DNA from: Microvirga terrestris
GTDB lineage: Bacteria > Pseudomonadota > Alphaproteobacteria > Rhizobiales > Beijerinckiaceae
NCBI RefSeq assembly: GCF_015694425.1
Contig: NZ_JADQDN010000010.1
Location: 1 to 64,000 of the forward strand
Length of the DNA: 64,000 nucleotides
Direction: 5' to 3'
A model generated the notes under the pieces. It saw only the letters and a program-made list of their open reading frames with translations, had not been told where the DNA came from and made no database searches. Below, piece after piece: positions 43,193 through 53,841 of the stretch. The translations under genes were made by a program, and so were the position numbers. The first letter of the stretch is position 1; every line of letters starts with the position of its first letter.

Positions 43193-43662
43193 CTGTTGTC
43201 TCCTCGGGGGCGCACCCTGGCAAAGACGTCCGACATGTCAAGAACATTGACCCATCGGTGGAGACTTTCGTTCTAAGAGCTCCAAAAGCTGCTTTTGTTA
43301 CATTCCTAGTCGTCAGCTTGTAACTTTCGTCTAAAATTTTTCTAAACCCACTTGTGCCCTGCAACAAACTCTGGCAGGTTGCAGTCATTAGGACAGCGAT
43401 GCTGTCCCTTTTGGGGTGCCTGCACCCTTTTCTGACGCCCTGGGGTTTTCTTGATGCTTCGCACCACGCGAACGAAACGAGATACCACGAAAGCCGCCCG
43501 CAAAGCGTGGGCGGGACGGGCGACTCTGGGCTGAACTCAAGCCCAAAGGATGCCCGCGAGGAGCGGGCTCCCCTGCCGGACCCACCCCTCGAAACCTGAA
43601 GAAGCGGCGGGCATCCGGACGATCCGATCATCCGGCCGGCCCAAAAGCCGCCTCAAAGAAAA
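43193..43662. promoter_or_regulatory. Long ltaE-gltB intergenic region with inverted repeats and competing stems
   Basis: The first part (about 43255-43350) is AT-rich and probably holds the promoters. It includes two inverted repeats, GTTACA-N16-TGTAAC (43297-43324) and CTGCAAC-N12-GTTGCAG (43359-43384), and a direct repeat ACTTTCGT / ACTTTCGT 60 bases apart. Further on, GGATGCCCGC (43548-43557) can pair with GCGGGCATCC (43607-43616), or its GCCCGC part with the nearer GCGGGC (43563-43568). A hairpin TGGGCT / AGCCCA lies at 43527-43545. Short open frames here look non-coding. Confidence 0.45.
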
Positions 43663-43774
43663 GCGCATCGTGCGGAAAAGTGGACCCGGTTTTCCGATCC
43701 ACGCGATGCGCAAACTAGAAACGGAGCATCGGGTTGGTCCCAAAAGTGCAAATCCACTTTTGGGCCCGATGCTC
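43663..43774. repeat. Composite double-hairpin repeat upstream of gltB
   Basis: Hairpin one (43663-43711) has outer arms GCGCATCG / CGATGCGC and inner arms CGGAAAA / TTTTCCG. Hairpin two (43724-43774) has arms GAGCATCGGG / CCCGATGCTC, a TTGGT bulge and inner arms CCCAAAAGTG / CACTTTTGGG around a six-base loop. A decayed copy is at 4139-4243 and a partial copy at 5708-5754. The second hairpin ends 30 bases before the gltB start codon. Confidence 0.8.
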
Positions 43775-43804
43775 GGAAGACGCGTTCGGATGTAAGGATC
43801 TGCC

Positions 43805-46800
43805 ATGAGCGACGTGCCGACCAGGAGCCTGGAAGCCCAAGTGCCAAGCCGCACGGCCAATGCCGCGGATACGGTCAAATTCGTGCGCGATCCGGGACTG
43901 CCCGCAGCCCAGGGCCTCTACGACCCTTCGAACGAGCAGGATTCCTGCGGTGTCGGCTTTATCGCCGATATGAAGAACCGCAAGTCGCATGACATCGTCG
44001 AGCAGGGTCTGTCGATCCTGCACAACCTCGACCATCGCGGCGCGGTGGGCGCCGACCCCAAGATGGGCGACGGCTGCGGCATCCTGGTGCAGATCCCGCA
44101 CAAGTTCTTCGCGGCGGAGTGCGCCAAGATCGGCATCTGGCTGCCCGAGGCCGGCCAATACGGCGCCGGTCACCTATTCATGCCCCGCGATCCGGAGGGC
44201 CTCAAGCTCGTCGAGGAGATCGTCACCAAGGCGATCACCGACGAAGGCCTGCAGGTTCTGGGCTGGCGCGACGTGCCGGTGGATTCCAGCGACCTCGGCG
44301 AGAGCGTGAAGGCGACCGAGCCCTTGCACCGGCAGATCTTCGTCGGCAAGGGTAAGGGGATGGATGATGCCGAGACTTTCGAGCGCCGCCTGTTCATCGC
44401 CCGCAAGGTGATCTCCAACGCCGTCTACGACATGAAGGACCAGCGCACGGCGGGCTATTACCCGGTCAGTCTGTCCTCGCGCACCATCGTCTACAAGGGC
44501 ATGGTGCTGGTCACGCAACTGCGCGACTACTACCTCGACCTGCAGGATCCGCGCTTCGAGAGCGCTATCGCTCTCGTGCACCAGCGCTTCGCCACCAACA
44601 CCTTCCCGACCTGGCAGCTCGCGCACCCCTATCGCATGGTCGCGCATAATGGCGAGATCAACACGCTGCGCGGCAACGTGAACTGGATGGCGGCCCGCCA
44701 AGCCTCTGTCGATTCCGAACTCTTCGGTAACGACATCTCGAAGCTGTGGCCGATCTCCTACGAGGGCCAGTCCGACACGGCCTGCTTCGACAATGCCCTC
44801 GAATTCCTGGTGCGCGGCGGCTACACGCTCTCGCATGCCATGATGATGCTGATCCCGGAAGCATGGGCCGGCAACCCGCTCATGAACGACGATCGGCGCG
44901 CCTTCTACGAGTATCACGCTGCCCTCATGGAGCCGTGGGACGGCCCCGCCGCCGTGTGCTTCACCGACGGCAAGCAGATCGGCGCGACGCTCGACCGCAA
45001 CGGCCTGCGCCCGGCACGCTATCTCGTGACCGATGACGGCCTCGTGGTGCTGGCCTCCGAAATGGGCGTGCTGCCGATCCCGGAAGAGAAGATCGTCGAG
45101 AAGTGGCGCCTGCAGCCGGGCAAGATGCTCCTCATCGATCTGGAAGAAGGCCGCATCGTCTCCGACGATGAGATCAAGCAGCAGCTCTCCAATGCGCACC
45201 CCTACAAGGAGTGGCTCAAGCGCACGCAGATCGTGCTGGAAGACCTGAAGCCTGTGCAGGCCAGAGAGTCCCGCACGGACGTGTCGCTCCTCGATCGTCA
45301 GCAGGCCTTCGGCTACACGACGGAAGACCTGAAGCTCCTCATGCAGCCCATGGCCGTGACCGGCCAGGAGGCGGTCGGCTCCATGGGATCGGACACGCCG
45401 ATCTCCGCGCTCTCCGACAAGTCGAAGCTCCTCTACACCTATTTCAAGCAGAACTTCGCCCAAGTGACGAACCCGCCGATCGATCCGATCCGCGAAGAGC
45501 TCGTCATGAGCCTCGTGTCCTTCATTGGTCCGCGCCCGAACATCCTCGACCTCGAGGGCACCTCGCGCCGCAAGCGCCTTGAGGTGCGCCAGCCGATCCT
45601 GACCAACGCGGACCTGGAGAAGATCCGCTGCATCGGCCATTTCGAGGACCGCTTCGACACCAAGACCCTCGACATCACCTATGATGCGGAGCTCGGCGCG
45701 TCGGCTCTCGACGGCGCGGTCGACCGGCTCTGCGACCGCGCGGAAGCGGCGGTGCATGGCGGCTACAACATCATCATCCTGTCGGACCGCATGGTGGGCC
45801 CGGATCGCATTCCGATCCCAGCGCTGCTCGCCACCGCGGCCGTGCATAACTACCTCATCCGCAAGGGGCTTCGCACCTCGGTCGGCCTCGTGGTGGAGAG
45901 CGGCGAGCCGCGCGAGATCCATCACTTCGCCTGTTTGGCCGGCTACGGCGCGGAGGCGATCAATCCTTATCTGGCCTTCGACACCATCGCGGCCATGCGT
46001 GAGGCCGGCGAGCTGCCTGAAGAGGTGGACGCCGACGAGGCAGTCAAGCGCTACATCAAGTCCATCGGCAAGGGTCTGCTCAAGGTGATGTCCAAGATGG
46101 GCATCTCCACTTATCAGTCGTACTGCGGCGCGCAGATCTTCGACGCGGTCGGCCTGCGTTCCGACTTCGTGGCGCGGGACTTCTTCGGCACGGCCACCAC
46201 CATCGAAGGCATCGGCATGGACGAGGTGGCCGAGGAGAACGTGCGCCGCCACCGCGACGCCTTTGGCGACGCTCCCATCTACCGCAATGCGCTCGATGTG
46301 GGCGGCGAATACGCCTACCGGACGCGCGGCGAGGTGCATGCGTGGAACCCGGACACGGTCGCCACGCTGCAGCACGCCGTGCGCCTCAACGCGCAGGACC
46401 GCTACCGCGAATATGCCCGCCTCGTGAACGAGCAGGATAACGAGCTCAAGACCATCCGCGGCCTCTTCCGCATCAGGAAGGCTGAGGAGACAGGACGTGT
46501 GCCCGTTCCGCTGAACGAGGTCGAGACCGCACAGGAGATTGTGAAGCGCTTCTCCACCGGCGCCATGTCCTTCGGATCGATCTCCAAGGAAGCTCACGAG
46601 ACACTGGCGCTTGCCATGAATGCCATCGGCGGCAAGTCGAACACCGGCGAAGGCGGCGAGGAGCCGGAGCGTTTCCGTCCGCTGGCGAACGGCATGTCCA
46701 AGCGCTCGGCGATCAAGCAAGTGGCTTCCGGCCGCTTCGGCGTAACGACCGAATATCTCGTCAATGCCGACATGATGCAGATCAAGGTCGCGCAAGGCGC

Positions 46801-48523
46801 CAAGCCCGGTGAGGGTGGGCAGCTGCCCGGCCACAAGGTCGATGCCAAAATTGCCCGTGTGCGCCACTCGACTCCCGGCGTCGGCCTCATCTCGCCGCCG
46901 CCGCACCACGACATCTACTCCATCGAGGATCTGGCACAGCTGATCTTCGACCTGAAGAACGTGAACCCCTCGGCCGACGTGTCGGTAAAGCTCGTGGCGG
47001 AAGTCGGCGTCGGCACAGTGGCGGCGGGCGTCGCCAAGGCACGGGCCGATCACATCACGATCTCCGGGTTCGAGGGGGGCACGGGTGCTTCGCCCCTCAC
47101 CTCCCTCAAGCATGCGGGCTCGCCCTGGGAGATCGGCCTCGCCGAGACCCAGCAGACCCTGGTGCTCAACCGCCTGCGCGGTCGCGTGGCGCTCCAGGCC
47201 GATGGCGGCCTGCGCACGGGCCGCGACGTGGTGATCGCGGCGCTGCTCGGCGCCGACGAATACGGCTTCTCGACCGCGCCGCTGATTGCGGCCGGGTGCA
47301 TCATGATGCGCAAGTGCCATCTCAACACCTGCCCGGTCGGCGTGGCCACGCAGGATCCTGTCCTGCGCAAGCGTTTCAAGGGCCTGCCCGAGCATGTCAT
47401 CAACTACTTCTTCTTCGTCGCCGAGGAAGTGCGCGAGCTGATGGCCGAGATGGGCTTTCGCACGATTGACGAGATGATCGGCCAGTCCGATCTCCTCGAC
47501 AAGAACGGCGCGATCAATCACTGGAAGGCGAAGGGTCTCGATTTCACGAAGCTCTTCCACAAGCCCGAAGTGCCCGCGAACGTGGCGATCCGCCATCTGG
47601 AGCGTCAGGTTCATCCGATTGCCAATGTGCTCGACCGCGATTTCATCGCGCAGGCAGGAAACGCACTGGAGAGCGGCGAGGCCGTCACCATCGAGTCGAA
47701 GGTGAAGAGCTCCGACCGGACGGTGGGCGCCATGCTCTCGGGTGAAGTGGCAAAGCGTTACGGCCACGAGGGCCTGCCCGACGACACGATCACCGTGAAG
47801 CTCAATGGCACAGCGGGCCAGAGCTTCGGCGCGTGGCTGGCGGCCGGCGTGACCCTCAACTTAGAAGGTGAAGCCAACGACTATGTCGGCAAGGGCCTGT
47901 CGGGCGGCAAGATCATCATCAGCCCGTCCTCTGCCTCGAAGGCTCTGCCTGAGAACTCTATCGTCGTTGGCAACACGGTAATGTACGGGGCGATTGCCGG
48001 CGAAGCCTATTTCCGCGGTGTGGCGGGCGAGCGCTTCGCCGTGCGCAACTCAGGCGCCATCGCGGTGGTCGAGGGCACGGGCGATCACGGCTGCGAATAC
48101 ATGACCGGCGGCCTCGTGGTGGTGCTCGGCCAGACCGGCCGCAACTTCGCGGCGGGCATGTCGGGCGGCATCGCCTATGTGCTCGACGAAGACGGCACGT
48201 TCACCAAGCGCTGCAACCTGTCCATGGTCGATCTCGAACCCGTCGAGGAGGAGGAGGACCTGATGCGTCGCCTTCACCACCACGGCGGCGATCTGGAGAC
48301 CAAGGGCCGCATCGACATCATGGCCAACATGTCCGGTCCCGATGAAGAGCGCCTGATGCAGCTCATCACCAACCACCACACCTACACGGGCTCGACGCGC
48401 GCCAAGGAAATCCTCGACAACTGGACGACCTACCGCACCAAGTTCGTGAAGGTCATGCCGGTCGAGTATCGCCGCGCGCTCCAGGAGATGGATCGTCTCC
48501 GGACCCTGCAGGCGGCGGAATAA
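43805..48523 (+). CDS. gltB: Glutamate synthase (NADPH), large subunit
   Basis: A 1572-residue alpha subunit that transfers the amide of glutamine to 2-oxoglutarate. The mature N-terminal nucleophile is Cys48 in EQDSCGVGF, so about 47 residues form a propeptide. The glutaminase domain is followed by the FMN synthase barrel ([36 protein letters not shown], and CHLNTCPVG for the 3Fe-4S cluster). The C-terminal beta-helix begins near [19 protein letters not shown]. The small subunit gene follows 20 bases downstream. A structured leader and a double-hairpin repeat precede it. Confidence 0.97.
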   Translation: MSDVPTRSLEAQVPSRTANAADTVKFVRDPGLPAAQGLYDPSNEQDSCGVGFIADMKNRKSHDIVEQGLSILHNLDHRGAVGADPKMGDGCGILVQIPHKFFAAECAKIGIWLPEAGQYGAGHLFMPRDPEGLKLVEEIVTKAITDEGLQVLGWRDVPVDSSDLGESVKATEPLHRQIFVGKGKGMDDAETFERRLFIARKVISNAVYDMKDQRTAGYYPVSLSSRTIVYKGMVLVTQLRDYYLDLQDPRFESAIALVHQRFATNTFPTWQLAHPYRMVAHNGEINTLRGNVNWMAARQASVDSELFGNDISKLWPISYEGQSDTACFDNALEFLVRGGYTLSHAMMMLIPEAWAGNPLMNDDRRAFYEYHAALMEPWDGPAAVCFTDGKQIGATLDRNGLRPARYLVTDDGLVVLASEMGVLPIPEEKIVEKWRLQPGKMLLIDLEEGRIVSDDEIKQQLSNAHPYKEWLKRTQIVLEDLKPVQARESRTDVSLLDRQQAFGYTTEDLKLLMQPMAVTGQEAVGSMGSDTPISALSDKSKLLYTYFKQNFAQVTNPPIDPIREELVMSLVSFIGPRPNILDLEGTSRRKRLEVRQPILTNADLEKIRCIGHFEDRFDTKTLDITYDAELGASALDGAVDRLCDRAEAAVHGGYNIIILSDRMVGPDRIPIPALLATAAVHNYLIRKGLRTSVGLVVESGEPREIHHFACLAGYGAEAINPYLAFDTIAAMREAGELPEEVDADEAVKRYIKSIGKGLLKVMSKMGISTYQSYCGAQIFDAVGLRSDFVARDFFGTATTIEGIGMDEVAEENVRRHRDAFGDAPIYRNALDVGGEYAYRTRGEVHAWNPDTVATLQHAVRLNAQDRYREYARLVNEQDNELKTIRGLFRIRKAEETGRVPVPLNEVETAQEIVKRFSTGAMSFGSISKEAHETLALAMNAIGGKSNTGEGGEEPERFRPLANGMSKRSAIKQVASGRFGVTTEYLVNADMMQIKVAQGAKPGEGGQLPGHKVDAKIARVRHSTPGVGLISPPPHHDIYSIEDLAQLIFDLKNVNPSADVSVKLVAEVGVGTVAAGVAKARADHITISGFEGGTGASPLTSLKHAGSPWEIGLAETQQTLVLNRLRGRVALQADGGLRTGRDVVIAALLGADEYGFSTAPLIAAGCIMMRKCHLNTCPVGVATQDPVLRKRFKGLPEHVINYFFFVAEEVRELMAEMGFRTIDEMIGQSDLLDKNGAINHWKAKGLDFTKLFHKPEVPANVAIRHLERQVHPIANVLDRDFIAQAGNALESGEAVTIESKVKSSDRTVGAMLSGEVAKRYGHEGLPDDTITVKLNGTAGQSFGAWLAAGVTLNLEGEANDYVGKGLSGGKIIISPSSASKALPENSIVVGNTVMYGAIAGEAYFRGVAGERFAVRNSGAIAVVEGTGDHGCEYMTGGLVVVLGQTGRNFAAGMSGGIAYVLDEDGTFTKRCNLSMVDLEPVEEEEDLMRRLHHHGGDLETKGRIDIMANMSGPDEERLMQLITNHHTYTGSTRAKEILDNWTTYRTKFVKVMPVEYRRALQEMDRLRTLQAAE

Positions 48524-48543
48524 GGATTGTAAGGGGCAAACCC

Positions 48544-49965
48544 ATGGGCAAGGTCACAGGCTTTCTCGAATACGACCGGCAGGAGCAGAAGTATCAGCTC
48601 GCCGGTGAGCGCGTGCGCCACTTCCGCGAGTTCACGCTGCCGCTCGACACCAACGATCTGCGCAAGCAGGCGGGGCGCTGCATGGATTGCGGCATCCCGT
48701 TCTGCCACGGGCCGACGGGCTGCCCGGTGCACAACCAGATCCCCGACTGGAACGATCTCGTCTGGTCCGACGATTGGGAGGAGGCTGCGCGCAACCTCCA
48801 CACCACCAACAACTTCCCCGAATTCACGGGCCGCATCTGTCCGGCGCCGTGCGAGGAAGCCTGCACGCTCAATCTCGAAAACCAGCCGGTCACCATCAAG
48901 ACCATTGAGCAGGCCATCGCCGACAAGGCATGGGAGATGGGCTTTGTGAAGCCGGAGCCGGCGGAGATTCAGACCGGCAAGCGCGTGGCCGTGATCGGTT
49001 CAGGCCCCGCCGGCATGGCGGCGGCCCAGCAACTCGCCCGCGCGGGTCACGAGGTGCATGTATTCGAGCGTCAGGCCAAGCCCGGCGGGCTGCTGCGCTA
49101 CGGCATTCCGGACTTCAAGATGGAGAAGTATCACATCGAACGGCGCGTGAAGCAGATGGAAGCCGAGGGCGTGATCTTCCATTGCGGCGTCAATATCGGC
49201 GTCGACCGCAGCTTCGCCTCGCTCCACAACGAGTTCGACGCGGTGTTGTTCGCCGGCGGCGCCGAGGATCCGCGCAATCCGAACCTGCCGGGGCAGGATC
49301 TTGCCGGCGTTTATTATGCGATGCCGTATCTCACGCAGTCCAACCAGCGCGTCAACGGTGAGGATGTGACGGACGAGCCGATCCTCGCGGGTGGCAAGCA
49401 TGTGGTGGTGATCGGCGGCGGCGACACTGCCTCCGACTGTGTCGGCACCGCGTTCCGCCAAGGCGCGCTCTCCGTGACGCAGCTCGATATCCGCCCCAAG
49501 CCTCCGGAGCGGGAGGACAAGCTCACCGTGTGGCCCTACTGGCCCACCAAGATGCGCACCTCCTCGTCTCAAGCCGAAGGCGCTGAGCGCGAATTCCAGG
49601 CGGCGACGCTCGGCGTCGTCGGCAAGAAGGGCCGCGTCTCTGGCGTGCAATGCGCCCGTGTGGACGAGAAGCGCCAGCCCATTCCCGGCAGCGAGTTCAT
49701 CTTGAAAGCCGACCTTGTCTTCATCGCCATCGGCTTTGCCGGCTCGGTGAAGGAAGGTCTGCTGGAGCAGTCGGGCGTCGCCATGGACCGTCGCGGCAAC
49801 GTGGTGGCCGACGACCGGAGTTACAGAACGTCGAACGACAAGGTTTTTGTCGCCGGTGACATGCGGCGCGGCCAGTCGCTGGTGGTGTGGGCGATCCGCG
49901 AAGGCCGTCAGGCCGCCCGCTCCATCGACACCTTCCTAATGGGCTCCAGCACCCTGCCGGCCTAA
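48544..49965 (+). CDS. gltD: Glutamate synthase (NADPH), small subunit
   Basis: A 473-residue beta subunit that takes electrons from NADPH through FAD to the large subunit. The N-terminal cysteines [16 protein letters not shown] and [12 protein letters not shown] bind 4Fe-4S clusters. [22 protein letters not shown] is the FAD site and [16 protein letters not shown] the NADPH site. [14 protein letters not shown] closes the FAD domain. It forms an operon with gltB and ends at a strong terminator. Confidence 0.97.
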   Translation: MGKVTGFLEYDRQEQKYQLAGERVRHFREFTLPLDTNDLRKQAGRCMDCGIPFCHGPTGCPVHNQIPDWNDLVWSDDWEEAARNLHTTNNFPEFTGRICPAPCEEACTLNLENQPVTIKTIEQAIADKAWEMGFVKPEPAEIQTGKRVAVIGSGPAGMAAAQQLARAGHEVHVFERQAKPGGLLRYGIPDFKMEKYHIERRVKQMEAEGVIFHCGVNIGVDRSFASLHNEFDAVLFAGGAEDPRNPNLPGQDLAGVYYAMPYLTQSNQRVNGEDVTDEPILAGGKHVVVIGGGDTASDCVGTAFRQGALSVTQLDIRPKPPEREDKLTVWPYWPTKMRTSSSQAEGAEREFQAATLGVVGKKGRVSGVQCARVDEKRQPIPGSEFILKADLVFIAIGFAGSVKEGLLEQSGVAMDRRGNVVADDRSYRTSNDKVFVAGDMRRGQSLVVWAIREGRQAARSIDTFLMGSSTLPA

Positions 49966-49993
49966 TCAAACGATCTTCCATGAAATGGAAAAG

Positions 49994-50025
49994 CGGCGGC
50001 TCACCTCGGGATGAGCCGCCGTTTA
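49994..50025 (+). terminator. Terminator of gltBD
   Basis: CGGCGGCTCA CCTCGGGA TGAGCCGCCG is a perfect ten-base-pair stem followed by TTT, 28 bases after the gltD stop codon and close to the convergent DUF459 gene. Confidence 0.85.
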
Positions 50026-50042
50026 CCTTTGCAGACCTGTCC

Positions 50043-51299
50043 CTATGGATTGGGCCAGCGGAAGTCATCCGCCCGGCCGGGGCGTGAGCTGGGGGCGATT
50101 CCGACCCGCAGCGCGCGCTGAACCGGGTAGGCATGGTCGCCGGTGAGCTTCGGCGGCGCCGCCACGAGGGTGCCTCCCGGCGCAACGTCCTGGCGGGTCA
50201 ACGGCAGAACCGGACCGACCAGCGGTTTCTGCGGCAGAGCGATCGGAGCGGCGGCATCCGGCGGAAGCGGCACGGCCATCTCGATGGTCGGGGCGGCCGA
50301 GCCATCGGCAGGCGTGATCTGTGCGGGAGCCGGCGTGGCCGCCGTCGCTGTTCCACCCATGCCCAGGACCCGCTTGATTTCCGTATCGGCGAAGAAGGCC
50401 ACCTTCCGAGCACCGGCCCGGGTGAAGAACACACCCTCGTTGGTCCGAAGCTTGGTCGGATCCCCATCCACATCCGGGCCGATATCGGTGTAGCGGTTAT
50501 CTTCGTCCACGAAGCCCGGCCAGATATCCACATAGACGCCGCCGTTGCGCTGGACGCTCTCCTTGTAGATCTCGTTCATGGCGACGAGATCCTCGGAAAT
50601 CTTGCTGTTCTTCATGGGCGGCAGGCCGACCCACACGAAAGGAACCTTGCGCTCCTTCAGAACACCCGTGATCGCATCGACGCGCTGACGGTAGAGTTCC
50701 TTCCAGCGGTCGGACAGGGGCTCTACGCTGTTCTCACCGTCCCGGATTGACTGCCGGTCGCTCGTGCCCAGCATGACGACTGCGATGGAAGTTTTCTGCC
50801 CGCCGTCGAGGGTGGCCCTGATGAAGTTGGGCCAGTCGGCCGGGTCAGAGCGAACGAGGTTCGTGTCGCTTCTGACCTTGGAGACGACCGCAATGTCCTG
50901 ATCGTCGCTGAAATGGGCATCAAGCCCTTGCCGGGCATAGCCCGCCAGCGCGTCGCCGAACACCACCACATGGGTACTCGGATTGACCTTCGGCTTTTCC
51001 TGCTTGGCGACGGCCGCCGGCGGCGGGGCGGACCGGCGGGGTCTCGAAACAGGCGCCCGCGCCGGCGGCGGGGGCTCCTCTTGAGCACCGAAAAAGCGCC
51101 TGAGGCTGAAGCCCTGCTGCGGCTGGGGCTGTGCCGGCTGCACGAGCTTTCCAGGGTAATAGCCGGGCGGATAAGCCCGCGGATCCCGGTAGCCCGGCTG
51201 CTGCTGGTAGTAGCCGGACTGCGCCGAGGCCGCATCGATCCCGCCCGCCATCAGGAGCAGGACTAGGGTCAGAGGGCGAAGAATCGGCACGAATTTCAT
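50043..51299 (-). CDS. DUF459 exported SGNH/GDSL-like protein
   Basis: A 418-residue exported protein with a signal peptide (RPLTLVLLLMAGGIDAASA). A Tyr/Gln/Pro-rich region follows, then an SGNH-hydrolase-like domain of the DUF459 family. VVVFGDALAGYARQGLDAHF carries the GD-x block, where the usual GDS serine is replaced by Ala (GDALAG). VVMLGTSDRQSIR matches block III, and WVGLPPMKNSKISEDLVAMN and GVFFTRAGARKVAFFAD follow. Lack of the serine suggests it is not a classical esterase. The start is at ATG 51299 (MKFVPIL). The upstream neighbour on the same strand is a lytic transglycosylase. Confidence 0.82.
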   Translation of the reverse strand: MKFVPILRPLTLVLLLMAGGIDAASAQSGYYQQQPGYRDPRAYPPGYYPGKLVQPAQPQPQQGFSLRRFFGAQEEPPPPARAPVSRPRRSAPPPAAVAKQEKPKVNPSTHVVVFGDALAGYARQGLDAHFSDDQDIAVVSKVRSDTNLVRSDPADWPNFIRATLDGGQKTSIAVVMLGTSDRQSIRDGENSVEPLSDRWKELYRQRVDAITGVLKERKVPFVWVGLPPMKNSKISEDLVAMNEIYKESVQRNGGVYVDIWPGFVDEDNRYTDIGPDVDGDPTKLRTNEGVFFTRAGARKVAFFADTEIKRVLGMGGTATAATPAPAQITPADGSAAPTIEMAVPLPPDAAAPIALPQKPLVGPVLPLTRQDVAPGGTLVAAPPKLTGDHAYPVQRALRVGIAPSSRPGRADDFRWPNP

Positions 51300-51341
51300 A
51301 GGCGGTTCCATTTTGGTCCGGACCGGCCTGGGGTAGCTCCG

Positions 51342-52559
51342 TCAGCGGGTCGCGCGCAGTTCGCGTAAGACAGCATAATCCGCATAGCCGTCCGGGATCA
51401 AACCACGCCGAAGCTGGAAGTTCCGCACGGCCTCCCGGGTCTTGGAGCCGAACTTGCCGTCCGCATCGCCCTCATAGAAGCCGAGGCGAACCAGGCGCTC
51501 CTGCAATTCCTGACGCTGATCCTTGTCCAGCATGGGCTCCTTGGGCCAGGCAGCCTGGATCGGCTGCCCGCCCATGAGGCGGTCGCCGAGATGCGCCACG
51601 CCCATGGCATAGGCGTCCGACGAATTGTAGGTCTTGATCACGTCGTAGTTCTTGGTGACCAGGAAGGCCGGCCCGCCTGCCCCGCCCGGCAGGAACAGGG
51701 AGGCCTCGCCCGCCCGCGGCATGGCCTTGCCGTCGGCCCGGCGCAGGCCGAGCGTCTGCCATTGGGCGAAGTTCAGCTTCAGGTAGCGGAAGTCAAAGCC
51801 CTTCGGCAGTTGCACCTCGAAGCCCCAGGGTAGCCCCGGCTCCCAGCCCTGCTTGCGCAGGTAATTGGCCGTGGACGCCATGGCATCCGGCACCGACGAC
51901 CAGATGTCCCGCACTCCGTCCCGGTTGCCGTCGACGGCGTATTTCATGAAGCTCGAAGGCATGAACTGGGTCTGGCCCATGGCACCCGCCCAGGAGCCCA
52001 GCATCTTGGAGCGGTCCACATGGTCCTGCTCCAGGATCTGGAGCGCGGTAAGCAGTTCCTCTCGGAAAAAGTCGGCGCGATAGCCCGTATAGGCCAGCGT
52101 GGACAGCGCCCGAATGGCATAGATCGAGCCGGTGAAGCTGCCGTAATTGGTTTCCATGCCCCAGACGCCGAGCACCACGGCGGGCGGAACGCCGTAGGTC
52201 TTCTCCACGGCCGCGAGCGTCTTCGACCACTCGGCGGCCATGTCCCGCCCGCGATTGAGGCGCTCCGTGGAGATGGAGCCGTTGATGTAGTCCCAGATCG
52301 GCCGGACGAACTCGGATTGCTTCTTGGTGAGCGCGATGATCTTGGCATCAGGCTCGATGCCTTGGAAGGCCTCGTTGAAGGTTGCTTGAGAGATGCCCCG
52401 CACCCGGGCCTCGAGCCAGAGCCCCTGCACGAAGCGCTGGAACCCGGCCTGGGACACCTCCTGCGCCTGAACAGGCAGTGCCAGAAGCTCCACACCGGCG
52501 GTGAGGCTCAAACCGAGAAGGAGGGCGCCGGACAGGCGGCGCACCAGAATCTGGCGCAT
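51342..52559 (-). CDS. Lytic murein transglycosylase (MltB family) with peptidoglycan-binding domain
   Basis: A 405-residue exported enzyme that cleaves peptidoglycan glycan strands to 1,6-anhydro products. A signal peptide covers about residues 1-33. The SLT-type catalytic domain shows VLGVWGMETNYGSFTG with the catalytic Glu, SWAGAMGQTQFMPSSFMKYA and GNRDGVRDIWSSVPDAMAS. A C-terminal peptidoglycan-binding repeat (LGFYEGDADGKFGSKTREAV) completes it. The start at ATG 52559 (MRQILVRRLSG) places the signal correctly; the open frame to 52598 adds 13 residues. Confidence 0.9.
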   Translation of the reverse strand: MRQILVRRLSGALLLGLSLTAGVELLALPVQAQEVSQAGFQRFVQGLWLEARVRGISQATFNEAFQGIEPDAKIIALTKKQSEFVRPIWDYINGSISTERLNRGRDMAAEWSKTLAAVEKTYGVPPAVVLGVWGMETNYGSFTGSIYAIRALSTLAYTGYRADFFREELLTALQILEQDHVDRSKMLGSWAGAMGQTQFMPSSFMKYAVDGNRDGVRDIWSSVPDAMASTANYLRKQGWEPGLPWGFEVQLPKGFDFRYLKLNFAQWQTLGLRRADGKAMPRAGEASLFLPGGAGGPAFLVTKNYDVIKTYNSSDAYAMGVAHLGDRLMGGQPIQAAWPKEPMLDKDQRQELQERLVRLGFYEGDADGKFGSKTREAVRNFQLRRGLIPDGYADYAVLRELRATR

Positions 52560-52652
52560 AGGGGTCGCTCGCGGAAACAGGACAGATCGTCCTGCCATTG
52601 CGACACTACGAGAGTTAACAGCAGGTTGACACCTAGCCTTATAGGTAGGGTC

Positions 52653-53639
52653 CTATGCGGCTTTTCGACCCGCCAGCGCCTGCTCCCAGCGTAATGCCTG
52701 GTCAACGATGGCCTCCAGATCGTTATGCTGGGGTGTCCAGCCGAGCTCACGAATCCGGTCGACCTTCGCCACGAGCTGGGCCGGATCGCCGGGCCGGCGC
52801 GGGCTCAGGCGGACCTCGAAATCGACGCCCGAGACCCGTTTGACGACATCCACGACCTCCAGAACAGAGGCGCCATGGCCGTAGCCGCAATTCATGATCG
52901 TACAGTCTCCGCCACTGCGGAGGTGTTGCAAGGCCACGAGATGAGCGCGAGCCAAATCGTTGACCTGGATGTAATCGCGCACGCAGGTGCCGTCCGAGGT
53001 CTCATAATCCGTTCCGAACACGTCGAGATGGGGCCGCTGGCCGAGTGCGGCTTGAGCCGCCACCTTGATGAGATGGGTCGCCTGCGGAGTCGACTGGCCG
53101 GAGCGGCCCTTGGGGTCGGCACCGGCAACGTTGAAATAGCGCAGGATGGCATAGCGCAGGCCGTGGGCCGTGTGGGCATCCTGCAGCATCCACTCGGACA
53201 TGAGCTTGCTGCGGCCATAAGGGTTGATCGGCACGAGCGGCATGTCCTCGGTCAGAAAGGGCGCTTGCGGGTTGCCGTAGACGGCGGCCGTGGACGAGAA
53301 GACGAAGTTCCTGATGCCCTTCTGGACCGCCGTCTCAATGAGTGCCCGGGTCTTCACGGTGTTGTTGAAGTAGTAGCCCAGCGGGTCGGTGACGGATTCC
53401 GGCACGACGATCTTGGCGGCGAAATGCAGGATGCTGTCGATGCCGTGCTCGTCGATGAGGCTGGACACGAGGGCCTGATCGCTCACGTCGCCGGTGACGA
53501 AGGCTGCCTCCTGTGGAACCGCCCAGCGGAAGCCCGTCGACAGGTTGTCGAGCACGACCACGGTCTCGCCTGCATCCAGAAGCTCGAGTACCATGTGGCT
53601 GCCGATATAGCCCGCGCCGCCCGTCACCAGAACCGCCAT
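52653..53639 (-). CDS. galE: UDP-glucose 4-epimerase
   Basis: A 328-residue short-chain dehydrogenase/reductase that interconverts UDP-glucose and UDP-galactose. VTGGAGYIGSHMVLELLDAG is the NAD-binding site, FSSTAAVYGNP contains the Ser/Thr contacts and NPYGRSKLMSE the catalytic Tyr-x3-Lys. GTCVRDYIQVNDLARAH is conserved in GalE. GGAG eight bases upstream sets the ATG at 53639. It is divergent from galU, which makes its UDP-glucose substrate. Confidence 0.94.
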   Translation of the reverse strand: MAVLVTGGAGYIGSHMVLELLDAGETVVVLDNLSTGFRWAVPQEAAFVTGDVSDQALVSSLIDEHGIDSILHFAAKIVVPESVTDPLGYYFNNTVKTRALIETAVQKGIRNFVFSSTAAVYGNPQAPFLTEDMPLVPINPYGRSKLMSEWMLQDAHTAHGLRYAILRYFNVAGADPKGRSGQSTPQATHLIKVAAQAALGQRPHLDVFGTDYETSDGTCVRDYIQVNDLARAHLVALQHLRSGGDCTIMNCGYGHGASVLEVVDVVKRVSGVDFEVRLSPRRPGDPAQLVAKVDRIRELGWTPQHNDLEAIVDQALRWEQALAGRKAA

Positions 53640-53841
53640 GTCCATCTCTCCGAAAACCCGCTCCGCTCGGCGGGTTAACCACAACGCTTCAGCTTCAATT
53701 CAGGTCCGGGCCTTCAATGAAGAAGCGCTATTGATGAAACAAGGCGGGGCACAGCGCGTTATGGGTCACCGAAGCTTGACCTTTGTCGGTTTCCTTTTCC
53801 GGGTCCTGTCTTAGATTATCCTTCCACCTTTCTGCTCACTC

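Noticed and set aside
43371..43384. A TGGCA..TTGCA string resembling a sigma-54 promoter before gltB
   Set aside because: The GG and GC elements are separated by six bases instead of ten, so it cannot be a normal -24/-12 promoter.
43388..43878. Short frames within the ltaE-gltB interval that might be small genes
   Set aside because: They overlap palindromic repeats, differ between strands without consistent codon bias, and have no ribosome sites; the region is better explained as regulatory.
44174..47767. An 1197-residue open frame antisense to gltB
   Set aside because: It mirrors gltB codons, shows no recognisable domain and is His/Arg/Glu-rich, as expected for reverse reading of a GC-rich gene.
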